Shown here: piece by piece, positions 33,681 through 43,464 of the stretch
How positions within the stretch are numbered: the first letter of the stretch is position 1
Layout: each line of letters opens with the position of its first letter
DNA from: Datura wrightii
Lineage: Eukaryota; Streptophyta; Magnoliopsida; Solanales; Solanaceae
DNA length: 64,000 nucleotides
Reading direction: 5' to 3'
NCBI GenBank assembly: GCA_035772735.1
Contig: JASDFA010000010.1
Coordinates: 89,675,001-89,739,000, forward strand
Made by a program: the position numbers and the translations under genes
The notes under the pieces: generated by a model
Databases searched by the model: none
The model's input: the letters and a program-made list of their open reading frames with translations, nothing else
Told to the model about the DNA's origin: nothing

Positions 33681-34775
33681 TTAGAACTTGTAATTATGAT
33701 AGTACCATTTCAGAAAATTGGTTTTCTTTTTTAATGTTTTTCCTTATTTTAAAACCGTTACAAATTGGTAGTCAAGAAAAAAATTTTAAAAAAAAAAGTC
33801 AAATTACTTTTAAATACAATGAATTAGTTTAAGATTCCTAAGTTTATGGAGATAGTGAATCATATTTTTCCTTGTTTGTTTGAAAATTAAGGATATAATT
33901 TATTACTTAAATAATTAGAATTTATAATTATGCTAGTACCATTTCAGAAAATTAATTTTCCTTTTTAATGTTTTTTCCTTATTTTAAAATTGTTATAAAT
34001 TGGTAGTCAAGAAAAACAAAAACAAAAAAAGTCATTTTACTTTTAAATATAATGAATTAGTTTAAGTTTATGGAGATATTGAATCATATTTTTTCTTGTT
34101 TAGTTCAAACAATTAAGAACATAATTTATTACTTAAATAATTAAAACTTGTAATTATGCTAGTACCATTTCAGAAAATTGATTTTCCTTTTAATATTTTT
34201 TTCTTATTTTAAAACCGTTAAAAATTGGTAGTCAAGAATTTTTTTTAAAAAAGTCAAATTACTTTTAAATACAATGAATTAGTTTAAGATTCCTAAGTTT
34301 ATGGAGATATTGAATCATATTTTTCCTTGTTTAGTTTGAAAATTAAGGATATAATTTATTACTTAAATAATTAGAACTTGTAATTATTTATTACCATTTA
34401 AGAAAATTGATTTTCCTTTTTTAATGGTTTTATCTTATTTTAAAACCGTTACAAATTGGTAGTCAAGAAAAAAATAAAAAATAAAAGTCAAATTACTTCT
34501 AAATACAATGAATTAGTTTAAGTTTCCTAAGTTTATAGAGATATTGAATCATAGTTTCCTTGTTTAATTTGAAAAATTAAGGATATAATTTATTACTTAA
34601 ATAATTAGAACTTGTAATTATGCTAGTATCATTTCAGAAAATTGATTTTTCTTTTAAATATTTTTTCATTATTTTAAAACCGCTACAAATTGATGGTCAA
34701 GAAAAAATAAAATAAGAAATCAAATTACTTTTAAATACAATGAATTAATTTAAGATTCCTAATTTTATGAAGATA
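33681..34775 (+). repeat. Tandem repeat, unit about 227-233 bp, nearly five copies
   Basis: The unit start TTAGAACTTGTAATTATG recurs at 33681, 33914, 34141, 34371 and 34604 (steps 233, 227, 230, 233). Each unit has AAAACCGTTACAAATTGGTA, a poly-A tract of variable length and AATGAATTAGTTTAAG. The last unit is cut at about 34775. AT-rich, no frame. The length and diverged state suggest a small satellite-like array. Confidence 0.92.
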
Positions 34776-34776
34776 T

Positions 34777-35115
34777 CCTGCTCTTCTTTTCGTCTACATT
34801 CTCTCCCTCCATTGACGATAGAGACCTCACCACCGTTGCTGCTTCGTATTCTCCGGCGAAACCAGCAACCAACATCGTTGTCGCACCTCCAATTCTCTCC
34901 TCCTCCCAGCAGACGACACAAGACCACCAACAGAACCGCTCCTCTTCGTCTCCGGCGAAACCTGACACCACTAACTCTTCCTTTCTCTGGTCAACTCTGA
35001 CTGGTAAACTAAGAGGTCACACCACCATCCTTTCTTCGACTTCCATTTCGCCACCTTTAGCTCCGCCTCACTGCTCCGCCCAGCGAGCCAAACGGATGCT
35101 ACAAGCCGATGTCGT
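34777..35115. other. GC-richer, CT-skewed segment resembling a captured exon or 5' UTR
   Basis: Base composition changes sharply from the AT-rich surroundings: runs such as CTCTCTCCTCCTCC, and CTCCGGCGAAACC twice (34849 and 34949). A plus-strand frame of 77 codons (34767-35000) is Ser/Pro/Arg-rich. I recognise no protein. It begins exactly where the tandem array stops. Confidence 0.35.
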
Positions 35116-35592
35116 CCTCTTTCATTTCCGACCAATTATCATAGCAGTCGTATAAATAGAGACCAGTGGATAAAAATAAGAAGGTGGGTTTCTAAGCCTT
35201 TAAAAAAAATTGAATAATATATAGTGAAAGAAATAGCCTCATGACTTTTTAATACTCTATTATTGTATATAATAATTAGTAATGAATATAGTAACTTATG
35301 TTCTTGCATATGAATGTGGTATGTATAATTAATTAGTGAATCATTCAACTTTTTAAATTCTTTATATATCTGCATTTGAATGTGGTCTATGTTAGTAAAT
35401 CAATTAAATAATTTAACTTTTCAAATTCTTTGCCTCTTGAGATTAACTAAGAAAATTAATGCATTGTCTTTTGAAATATCCAATTATATATAAATTTAAA
35501 AATAGAAAAAATGCTCAAAAAAATCACAAAAAATATAAATAGCAATAGAGGTCATAGAAACATGTCACATCAGTATGCCTATAACTCCATAT
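35116..35592. other. AT-rich DNA, no feature recognised
   Basis: Only short frames. Two similar stretches (GAATGTGGT near 35313 and 35381, each followed within about 30 bases by AAT and AACTTTT) suggest an old local duplication. Confidence 0.4.

Positions 35593-35646
<54 letters not shown>
35593..35646. repeat. (ATAG)n microsatellite
   Basis: About 13 tandem copies of ATAG/GATA without interruption. Confidence 0.95.
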
Positions 35647-36247
35647 TTTTTGATAGATTCACTAATATTTTAAAAATCACGCAAGTCATTAATTTATTTA
35701 AGTAAAGTAAAAATCTTGTACTCGTAAAAAACTGTTATGTTACCCTTTTAAATTTGTACTAGTAATTATATTTTCATTAAAACTATGTTAAAACGATTTA
35801 TTGAACAAATCTTAAAACTCAATTATATTCACTTGTGTGGTATCATTCAATTTTGCGAAACTCAAATAATATGAGAATTAAAATTTTTAATTAATTTTAA
35901 AATTTTAAAAATTAGAAATAATAATAAGGAAGTAACTATAATTATGCTACATAGTTTAAAATTTTTTTATAAGGTAAGAAGAATAAATTGTTAAAAAAAA
36001 TAGCAATTGATGTTAAACAAAATATAATATTTCGTTATTGATTTTTACAAATAAAAATAAAATTCAAGATCCTTTTTAGTATTTTACATGTAATGCATCT
36101 AGGTTAAAAATTTGAAAACTGAGTATTTGAGCTAAATTCGAAAAACATGAATTAAAAAAAAAGGTGGAAATATTTAATTGGACGATTGGTTATCACTTTT
36201 TGTGTTTGTACACACTGAATTTTTTATACTGGACAAAGTCTATTGTG
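35647..36247. other. AT-rich DNA, no feature recognised
   Basis: No frame, no recognised repeat. Confidence 0.5.
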
Positions 36248-36766
36248 TTTAAATAGGAAAAAAATTCGGTCAAATAATATTCGATCAAGTAATATTTAAT
36301 GATCTTTTAGATTTATATCAAGTGTATTATAAAATAATTTATAGTTGAGATCCATTTAAGTTTACATTTTCATTAAAAGAATAAAAAATTGACAAAATAA
36401 ACTAACGAAATATTTTCACAATATTCTTCGCCTTCTTTTACCTTTTTACAAGTATTGGTGAAAATAAACGTATCATTGTCTACATGTTCAATTAAATTGA
36501 GTAAAAATGATACTCCATTTAATTCCATATACAAAATTCGGCACTTTTATTTTCACCAATACTCGCAAAAGGATAATAGAAGGGGAAGAATATTGTGAAA
36601 ATATTCCGTTAGTTTATTTTGTCAAATTTTTATTTTTGTTAATAAAAATATAAATTTAAATGGATCTCAACCATAAATTATTTTATGTTACACTTGGCAT
36701 GAATTTAAAATACCAATGAATATTACTTGACTGAATATTACTTGACCGTATCTTTTTCTATTTAAA
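36248..36766. repeat. Long imperfect inverted repeat (MITE- or hairpin-like), 519 bp
   Basis: Left arm 36248-36470 and right arm 36544-36766 are reverse complements along about 220 bp with scattered differences, around a 73-bp loop. Matched pieces include GGTGAAAATAAA/TTTATTTTCACC, AATATTCTTCGCC against GGGGAAGAATATT, and GAGATCCATTTAA/TTAAATGGATCTC. No TSD is obvious. A transcript would fold into a long hairpin. Confidence 0.85.
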
Positions 36767-37042
36767 TGATATATAGAAAATGGAATTGAAGGGTTGAAAT
36801 GAAGTGCTTAAATGAATTATGACTTGTAGTATTTTTTGCGTAATTTTTAAATGTGTAAATTTTATTTCAAAAAATAAAAAAAATATATCTTTGAATTTAT
36901 GATAAAATTAATAAGTTTGGCTCTTAAGATTCGAATGATATCATATAAATTAAATAGAGAGTAATTAATTAAGAAAATTGATTTGATATCTTTTTTCAAA
37001 GTAACTTTTAATCATTATTAAAATATTTTCTTTTATTTATAC
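36767..37042. other. AT-rich DNA, no feature recognised
   Basis: No frame and no recognised repeat. Confidence 0.5.
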
Positions 37043-37094
37043 TATATATATATATATATATATATATGCGCGCGCATATATATATATATATATA
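37043..37094. repeat. (TA)n-(GC)3-(TA)n palindromic microsatellite
   Basis: A TA run, then TGCGCGCGCA, then a second TA run; the whole is almost perfectly self-complementary. Confidence 0.92.
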
Positions 37095-37262
37095 AAACAT
37101 ACAATACAACTTATAATAAATCTTAAACCGTGAGTATTACTTTATTAGTATTAGGTTAATAAAGAAATAACAATAAGTTAATCATTATTAATGATAACAA
37201 ATGATTTTCTTAATAGGTTTGAGGTCCACTTCGACGCTGTATAAAAGAATAGGATAAGGAAA

Positions 37263-37490
37263 TACTTCCTCCGTCTCTTTTTTAATTTGCTTCGATTTTG
37301 ACATGTTTTTTAAGAGAATATTTATTAAGAATTATTTTTATTAAATTAATTTTTATTAATTATGTTCTGAAATTTAAATTTTGACTATCAATATTGTATG
37401 TAGTAATTTAATAACAAAGATAACATTAAAAAGAAATATTTTTTTTAATTGTTAAAATTAATAAATATTATTTCTAATATACTAGGAAGA
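37263..37490. mobile_element. Stowaway/Tc1-mariner-like MITE end, one terminus only
   Basis: TACTTCCTCCGTCTC followed by TTAATTTGCTTCGATTTTGACA matches the common TA-CTCCCTCCGT terminus of plant Stowaway MITEs and mariner-like elements (family knowledge). The opposite inverted terminus is not visible before 37529, so it is truncated or diverged. Confidence 0.55.
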
Positions 37491-37528
37491 GGCTAACCTC
37501 CTCCTCTCCTCTTCTCCATTTTAATAGT

Positions 37529-38452
37529 ACTAGTTTAGTGTACGTACATTGCACGTGTGTTTCATTTCAATGTACAAAATTTAATGTATATATTTCAAAA
37601 AGATTGATAAAATCAATGTGGTATTTATTTAAATAATATAAATAAATATTGTACTTAAATATTTTATTATTTATTATATATTATTAGACAATTCTTTATA
37701 AAATATTATTAGTTTATGTTATTTTTTATCGTTTTGACTGCTTAATATCAATATTAGAATCAACTAAAGGAGACAATTTAAGTTAAATTATTTTGAACAT
37801 AAGCGACTTGAGCTGGCATAACAATTACTATTGCATTCTTCGAATCGACAATATAAAATAAAAAAGACAGATAGATTTTAAGATGAAGAAAACTTGAAAA
37901 CATACCAAGTTAAAAAATGAATAAAGTTACGACAATTGATGAACAAGACTTTGTATGCAATTATAAATTTTTGTATAGAATGGAAGGATTCATAAACGAA
38001 AAAAGATTTAAAAGTGTGAGAATATTAAGATATCAATGTCATAAATAAAAAAAATTAAGTTTTACGGGGAAATTTTTAGGTTAGGTTTCTTTAGGTTTTA
38101 CGGAAAAAAAAATTCAGCCAAAAATATTTAGGCTAATTTTTTAGGAAATTTTTTTGAGGTCAACTTTTAGGTAATTTTTTTGGTTAGGAAAATTTACGGA
38201 AAATTTTAGGCAATTTTTTTAGGCCAATTAAATAATAGTTTTTGAGTAGAATAGCAAGGGCAAATTTTTGGCAACTTTTTATTTTTTATTTAGGAAAATT
38301 TTCATAAACTTTTAGGCAAAATTGTTTAGGCAAATTAAATAAATATTTTTTTAGAAAAATAACAAATGACAATTTTATCTATGGTAGAATTTTTTAATGA
38401 AGGACAAAAGCTCAATCAACATTTCTAAGAATCTTCACACTTTTAATATAAT
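37529..38452 (+). repeat. Unclassified repeat R, copy 1 (about 0.92 kb)
   Basis: It starts ACTAGTTTAGTGTACGTACA then TTGCACGTGT and ends with GAAGGACAAAAGCTCAATCA, then TTTTAATATAAT. The next copy starts at once. Its middle has an irregular repetition of words such as AATTTTTTAGG and TTAGGCAA (38080-38330). No frame. Confidence 0.6.
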
Positions 38453-39141
38453 ACTAGTTTAATGTACATGCATTGCACGTGTATGTCATGTTAATATAAA
38501 AGATTGCATATAAAAAGAATGAAGTATATAATATTGCAATTGAAGTTGTAATATATGTTATATTATATTCATTTAAAGGTTAAAAATACGTATTCTTTTA
38601 TTTTAGTATATATGGATTGCACATGTATATTGCAGAAATTAATTAGTACAAAACACATACGAAAAAATAAATTATTGAAAAATAACAATTAGCGCTAAAA
38701 ATAGCCCAATATTTGCTTAAAAGATCAAAATGAGAAATTTTATTATTTTTTAATAATTTAATTTAATAAGTTGTTTTTCTATTTTTTTTCTTTTTCCAAT
38801 TATACGTCTTTTTAAAAGAAAAAAAAATAAGAAGAAAAAGAAGGGGAAATTCAACATATTAATGCAAAATAAGAAATAATTGTTATAAGTTAACAAAATT
38901 GTAATTCATTTTAAAATATTAAATATTTAAACTTTTAAAGCAAAATTTTAATTTACTATATAATATTAAATATTAAAAATGTTTACATCTTATAAATAAA
39001 TATAGATTTAATAACTATGTCAATATTAGAAAGAAGAATAAAGAACTTGAGATATAAAAAAGAAAAGAAAGTTCAATATTGTGAGCATAAATGCTATAAA
39101 AAAAGAAAATTACTCCAAATCATAAGTAAAATCAAAGCTCG

Positions 39142-39189
<48 letters not shown>

Positions 39190-39472
39190 ATTTGGTATCT
39201 CTCTTTATATCACTTAGAATTTAAATATGGAGAGATTTGAAAAGTAAAATTTTAAGTAATTTTAAAGTATTAAAAATTAGGAGTTCTTATATTTTACAAA
39301 TAACTAAAATTTCATAGCTATAACTTAATTAATTTTAAAGTCCTAAATAATAATTAAATGATAATTATTTAAGAAAAAAAGTAAATGATAATTTTGTCTA
39401 TTATAGAGTCTTTTGACGAAGGACAAAAAGTTCAATCAATATTTTTAAGAATATTCATGCTTTTAATATAGT
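38453..39472 (+). repeat. Unclassified repeat R, copy 2 (about 1.02 kb)
   Basis: The same start (ACTAGTTTAATGTACATGCA then TTGCACGTGT) and the same end (GAAGGACAAAAAGTTCAATC, then TTTTAATATAGT) as copy 1; the interior differs more. It contains a TA microsatellite at 39143-39181. It could be a non-autonomous transposon or a Helitron-like piece; no transposase is seen. Confidence 0.6.
39143..39190. repeat. (TA)n microsatellite
   Basis: About 19 TA units followed by TGTATGTATA. Confidence 0.93.
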
Positions 39473-39538
39473 ATATAGATTATTGAAAAGTATAACATGA
39501 ACTGGTGTGCCTTATAAAAAATTAAACTTTAATTGTTA

Positions 39539-39539
<1 letters not shown>

Positions 39540-39581
<42 letters not shown>

Positions 39582-39582
39582 A
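39540..39582. repeat. (AT)n microsatellite
   Basis: An AT run with one G interruption. Confidence 0.92.
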
Positions 39583-39681
39583 TAAAAATAGATAATTCAA
39601 ATTTATATGTAAAAATATAAAAATATAAATATAGAATATAATACGAAAAAGAAGTATTACCTCTTCGTCAACTAATATTAT

Positions 39682-41926
39682 TGTAATACCCCTGGAAGCC
39701 CAAGGATCAGACCTGAGAGTTTAAATGGCAAAAACTAAAATTTTTGCACAAGTCACAAAACAAGTCATCAAGAGACCCATTGGAGCTGCCCACGAGTCAT
39801 GATGTGACTCGTAGGGAAAGTCAGGGATGAAGTCTGAAATTTTGGGAAGAAGGTACGCCACGGACAAGACCACGAGTCGTGGTCAGTCACCATGACTCAT
39901 TAAGTTAGTCGTGGGTAGTGGCAATTGAGAGATGAAGAGGAGGAGGCAGTGAACCCAACGGAGGGATCCCATAAGTCGTGGTCAGTCACCACGAGTCGTG
40001 GGGTCAATCGTTACCATCCAGATGAGAAATCCCTGAGAGCGAGGCAGTGTACAGGACGGATGGAGAACACGAGTCGTGGTCACCGGTAACGAGTCGTGAA
40101 GTCGTTCGTGACGAGCCCCAAACGAATGCCGAGACGGTGCACATGACAGTTGACACCACGAGTCGTTGCCCAAGGCCACGAGTCGTTAGGTCGTCCGTTA
40201 GTGCCACGTGGCAGTTATTTTCTGCGAATTTAGTAAGGGTCTTTTCATAATTCCTAAGTTCCTAAGGCCTAAACTACGACGTTTTGGGGTATGAATAGTG
40301 GCCTTTTATGGGGTTAAGTTCAGATTATTCATTTTCCATCCATTCATGCAAGGTAGAAGAGATTTGAGAGCGTGATCAAGCTAAAAATCTTCAATTTCTT
40401 TCAATCTTCTTTTGGACATTCAAGGGAAAGTAAGATTCAGCCTCCATCAGGTATGTAGGGTTACGAATGGGTGTTTTCGTTCACACCCATGCCCATTTTC
40501 TATTAATTTATGAAAAATCTATTAAAAATCTCATGGGGTTTTAATTCAATTCTTGTGGAAATTTAATGATTTGTTAATGTGCTATTATGATTTGTGATTT
40601 ACATCATATTTTATGAATTTTGATTAGATTTTACAATTATTTTACTTATAAAATTATTGATTTTGATTTCTACCAAATTAAGCCTAATTATGCATGATTT
40701 ATGACTAATCAATTTATGATCTTCTCTTCAATTGATGATATTTACAAACCTAGCATGATTTATTATTTGGAAAAAAATGAAATTATTCAATTACTCATCA
40801 TGATTTAATGATTTACAAGTTATATGTATGATCTATAAGTATGCATGGAACCTATGATTCATGAATTATGTTTTTGGCTGACTCACGGGCCTTATGTCAT
40901 GGCTAGTTCATGTATGTACCAGTATGTTTAAGATTATCATGATTTAACTAGACCATGAATTCATTCATGTTATACTATGAGCACTATATATATTTTGGGA
41001 GTAGTATCGAACACCGAGTAGGTTCGGGGCCTAGGTTTTGCCCTGGATCTCATAAACGACGTACCACCATAGGTATGTTGGGACCCCCTTTATGACTGTC
41101 TCCAGCCCAATCGGCCCTTTTCATGGTGATATCACACTTTCATAGTTCTACCCTTGGCAAGGTACGAACACCCTCCCAACTAGGGTCACAAATTGGGCTT
41201 CATGTGTGCTCATATGGGGTATGTCGGTTAAGAGAATCTCCCACTGTTCCTCATGATTTATGCATGTTTATGATTACGTATTTTGGCTCAAGTTATATTC
41301 AATATAGCTTTTCTCTCATGCTTATGATTACAAATGTATTATGAATGTTTCGAAAACCTTGAGCCTTATGTTATGTATGTTACGATACTTATGATATGAG
41401 CATGATGTCCTACTCTTATGATGTTTTATGAGTTTTTACATATTTTAATGTCCGTTTTACTTACTTTGCATACTTAGTACATTCCACGTACTGACCGCAC
41501 ACTTTCTATGTTGTATCGTTTCATGATACAGGACTTGGCTATCAGGCTCATCCTCATCTTTAGACCATCTCGGGATTATTATCGGATTTGTTGGTGAATC
41601 CTCATGTTCCGAGGGCCATTTGACTAGACATTTATGTTATTTCATGTTTCAGTATTTGGCCGGGTTAGTTGGGAGTATTGTCCCATCAACCCATCTCTTG
41701 CAGTAGAGGCTTTCAGACAGTATGTAGTACTCCGCTTGCATGTATGTCTAGTGATTTCATATGTTATGATATGTTATGTTATGTTTATATTTCCTCTATA
41801 TCTTATGTTTAGTCGTCCGCTTAAAGTGAGTGAAGTTAGATGTATGCTTATGCCATGGGTCGACTTAGGATCTCTCGGGGTTCCTTGTCCCGTGTTACGA
41901 TCCGGGTTTATGTTCGCGTCATGACA
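39682..41926 (+). repeat. 5' LTR of element B3 (2245 bp)
   Basis: It starts TGTAATACCCC and ends GCGTCATGACA. In reverse complement it matches the LTRs of B1 and B5. It has at least six ACGAGTCGT words at 39790-40200, most as CCACGAGTCGTGG. Confidence 0.92.
39780..40210. promoter_or_regulatory. Array of CCACGAGTCGTGG palindromic words in B3 LTR U3
   Basis: CACGAGTCGTGG or one-base variants occur near 39868, 39992, 40067, 40089, 40157 and 40181, often separated by TCAGTCACC or GGTCACCGG. Flanking half-sites (GTCATC, GGTCGTCCG) add to the density. Confidence 0.55.
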
Positions 41927-41930
41927 AACT

Positions 41931-41947
41931 TGGTATTAAAGCCAAGG
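41931..41947 (+). other. Primer binding site, tRNA-iMet (worn), element B3
   Basis: TGGTATTAAAGCCAAGG lies four bases inside the LTR; it differs from TGGTATCAGAGCC at two bases. Confidence 0.8.
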
Positions 41948-42134
41948 TTTGAAGTGTCCTAAGGTGTTTGAAATCCGCGTTAAGTAGAGTCTTCTTCATG
42001 GGTGTGAAGTGCGCCACACTTATGGCGAAGAGGCTATGAGACGTTTAGGAAATGTTCTTTTCTTTCAAAATCTATGTTGTGCGATGAAAAGTCTTTCAAT
42101 TCTTCTAATTCATGCTATTCGCGATTGCAGAATC

Positions 42135-42916
42135 ATGACTCCCAGAAGAATGAACGGAAGAAGGAATGGAAATGGTGAAGGCCACGGAGATGGAAATGAT
42201 CATGGGCATTAACAAGGCCCCACCTGTTTAGGAGCCCCGGGCACCAAAGCTAGTTGCCCACGCGGAATTTCGGGCGGCTATCCAGATGTTGGCGCAGGCC
42301 TTGACCGCTCAGGTCAACCAGCAGACTGTTGTGTATATCCCACAAAATGGCAATGAAGCAGCGGCCCGGATTAGAGACTTCTTGAGGATGAACCCTCCGG
42401 AGTTCCTTGGGTCCAAGGTGGATGAGGATCCGCACGATTTCATCGAGGAGATCCTAAAGATCACCCAAGTTATGGGGGTGACCAATGGAGATTGTGTTGA
42501 TTTGGCCTCCTATCAACTAAAGGGTGTGGCTCACATATGGTTCAAGCAGTGGAGAGATAGTAGGGCAGTGGGTGCAGGCCCTATACGTTGGGAGGGAGAT
42601 TAAGGCAGCTGAGTTTGCTAACTTGAAGCAGGGTGACATGTCTATTCAAGAGTATGCATTGGAGTTCACCCGTCTATCCAAGTACGCGCCAGAGTTGGTG
42701 GCGGATCAGAGGGCTCGGGTGAGCCATTTTGTACATGGAGTGGCGGACTATCTGGATAAAGACTGCAAGATTGCCATGTTGCATCGGGATATAGACTTTC
42801 CCCGCATTATGTTGCATGCTCAGCAGATGGAGTCGGTATATCAGAGGTAGAGAGAGGCCAAGAGGTCCAAGATCGATAGTTATGGGACTTCTCAGGACAG
42901 ATCAGGAGGTGGACAT
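42135..42916 (+). pseudogene. Gag of element B3, N-terminal and capsid part
   Basis: ATG at 42135 (MTPRRMNGRRNGNGEGHGDG), TAA at codon 26, a frameshift, then the capsid part: AQALTAQVNQQTVVYIPQNG, ARIRDFLRMNPPEFLG, DPHDFIEEILKITQVMGV and AHIWFKQW. A second frameshift lies near 42570, after which EFANLKQGDMSIQEYALEF, FTRLSKYAPELVADQRARV and HRDIDFPRIMLHAQQME follow. It is cut by an LTR junction at 42917 and continues at 46088. Confidence 0.88.
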
Positions 42917-43464
42917 CTGTCACGACTCGAACGGAGGCCCGGATCGTAAACACGGGACAAGTGACCCCAAGAGACCCCAAGTCGACCCATGACATAAGCA
43001 TACATCTAACTCAATCAAGAACTGAACAACCAACAATACCATCATAGTGGAAGTCTAACTTAGATATAACATATGAATATACAATCCAAAGCTAGGTACA
43101 TACATATGTCTGAATAGCCTCTAAACATGACGAGTTGATGGGACAAGACCCTAACTAACTCAACACCAGGACCGACAATTACGGGACTTCTCAGGCCAGA
43201 TCAGGAGATGGACAGCTGTCACGACTTGAATGGAGGCTCCGATCATAAACACGGGACAAGGGACCCCGAGAGACCCCAAGTCGACCCACGGCATAAGCAT
43301 ACATCTAACTCAATCAAGAACTGAACAACCAACAATACCATCATAGCGGAAGTCTAACTCAGCTATAACATATGAATATACAATCCGAAGCTGGGTACAT
43401 ACATATGTCTGAATAGCCTCTCAACATGACGAGTTGATGAGACAAGACCCTAACTAACTCAACA
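42867..43464. repeat. Tandem duplication of a gag/LTR junction, two units of 299 bp
   Basis: Unit 1 is 42867-43165 and unit 2 is 43166-43464. Each has about 51 bp of B3 gag (CCAAGATCGAT against CCAGGACCGAC) followed by about 248 bp of the minus-strand LTR B4. The copies differ at scattered bases. Only unit 2 is connected to the complete LTR and has an exact TSD copy (ACAGC; unit 1 has ACATC). Confidence 0.88.

Noticed and set aside
33681..34775. CRISPR-like array
   Set aside because: Units of about 230 bp with no short repeat/spacer structure, in a plant nuclear context.
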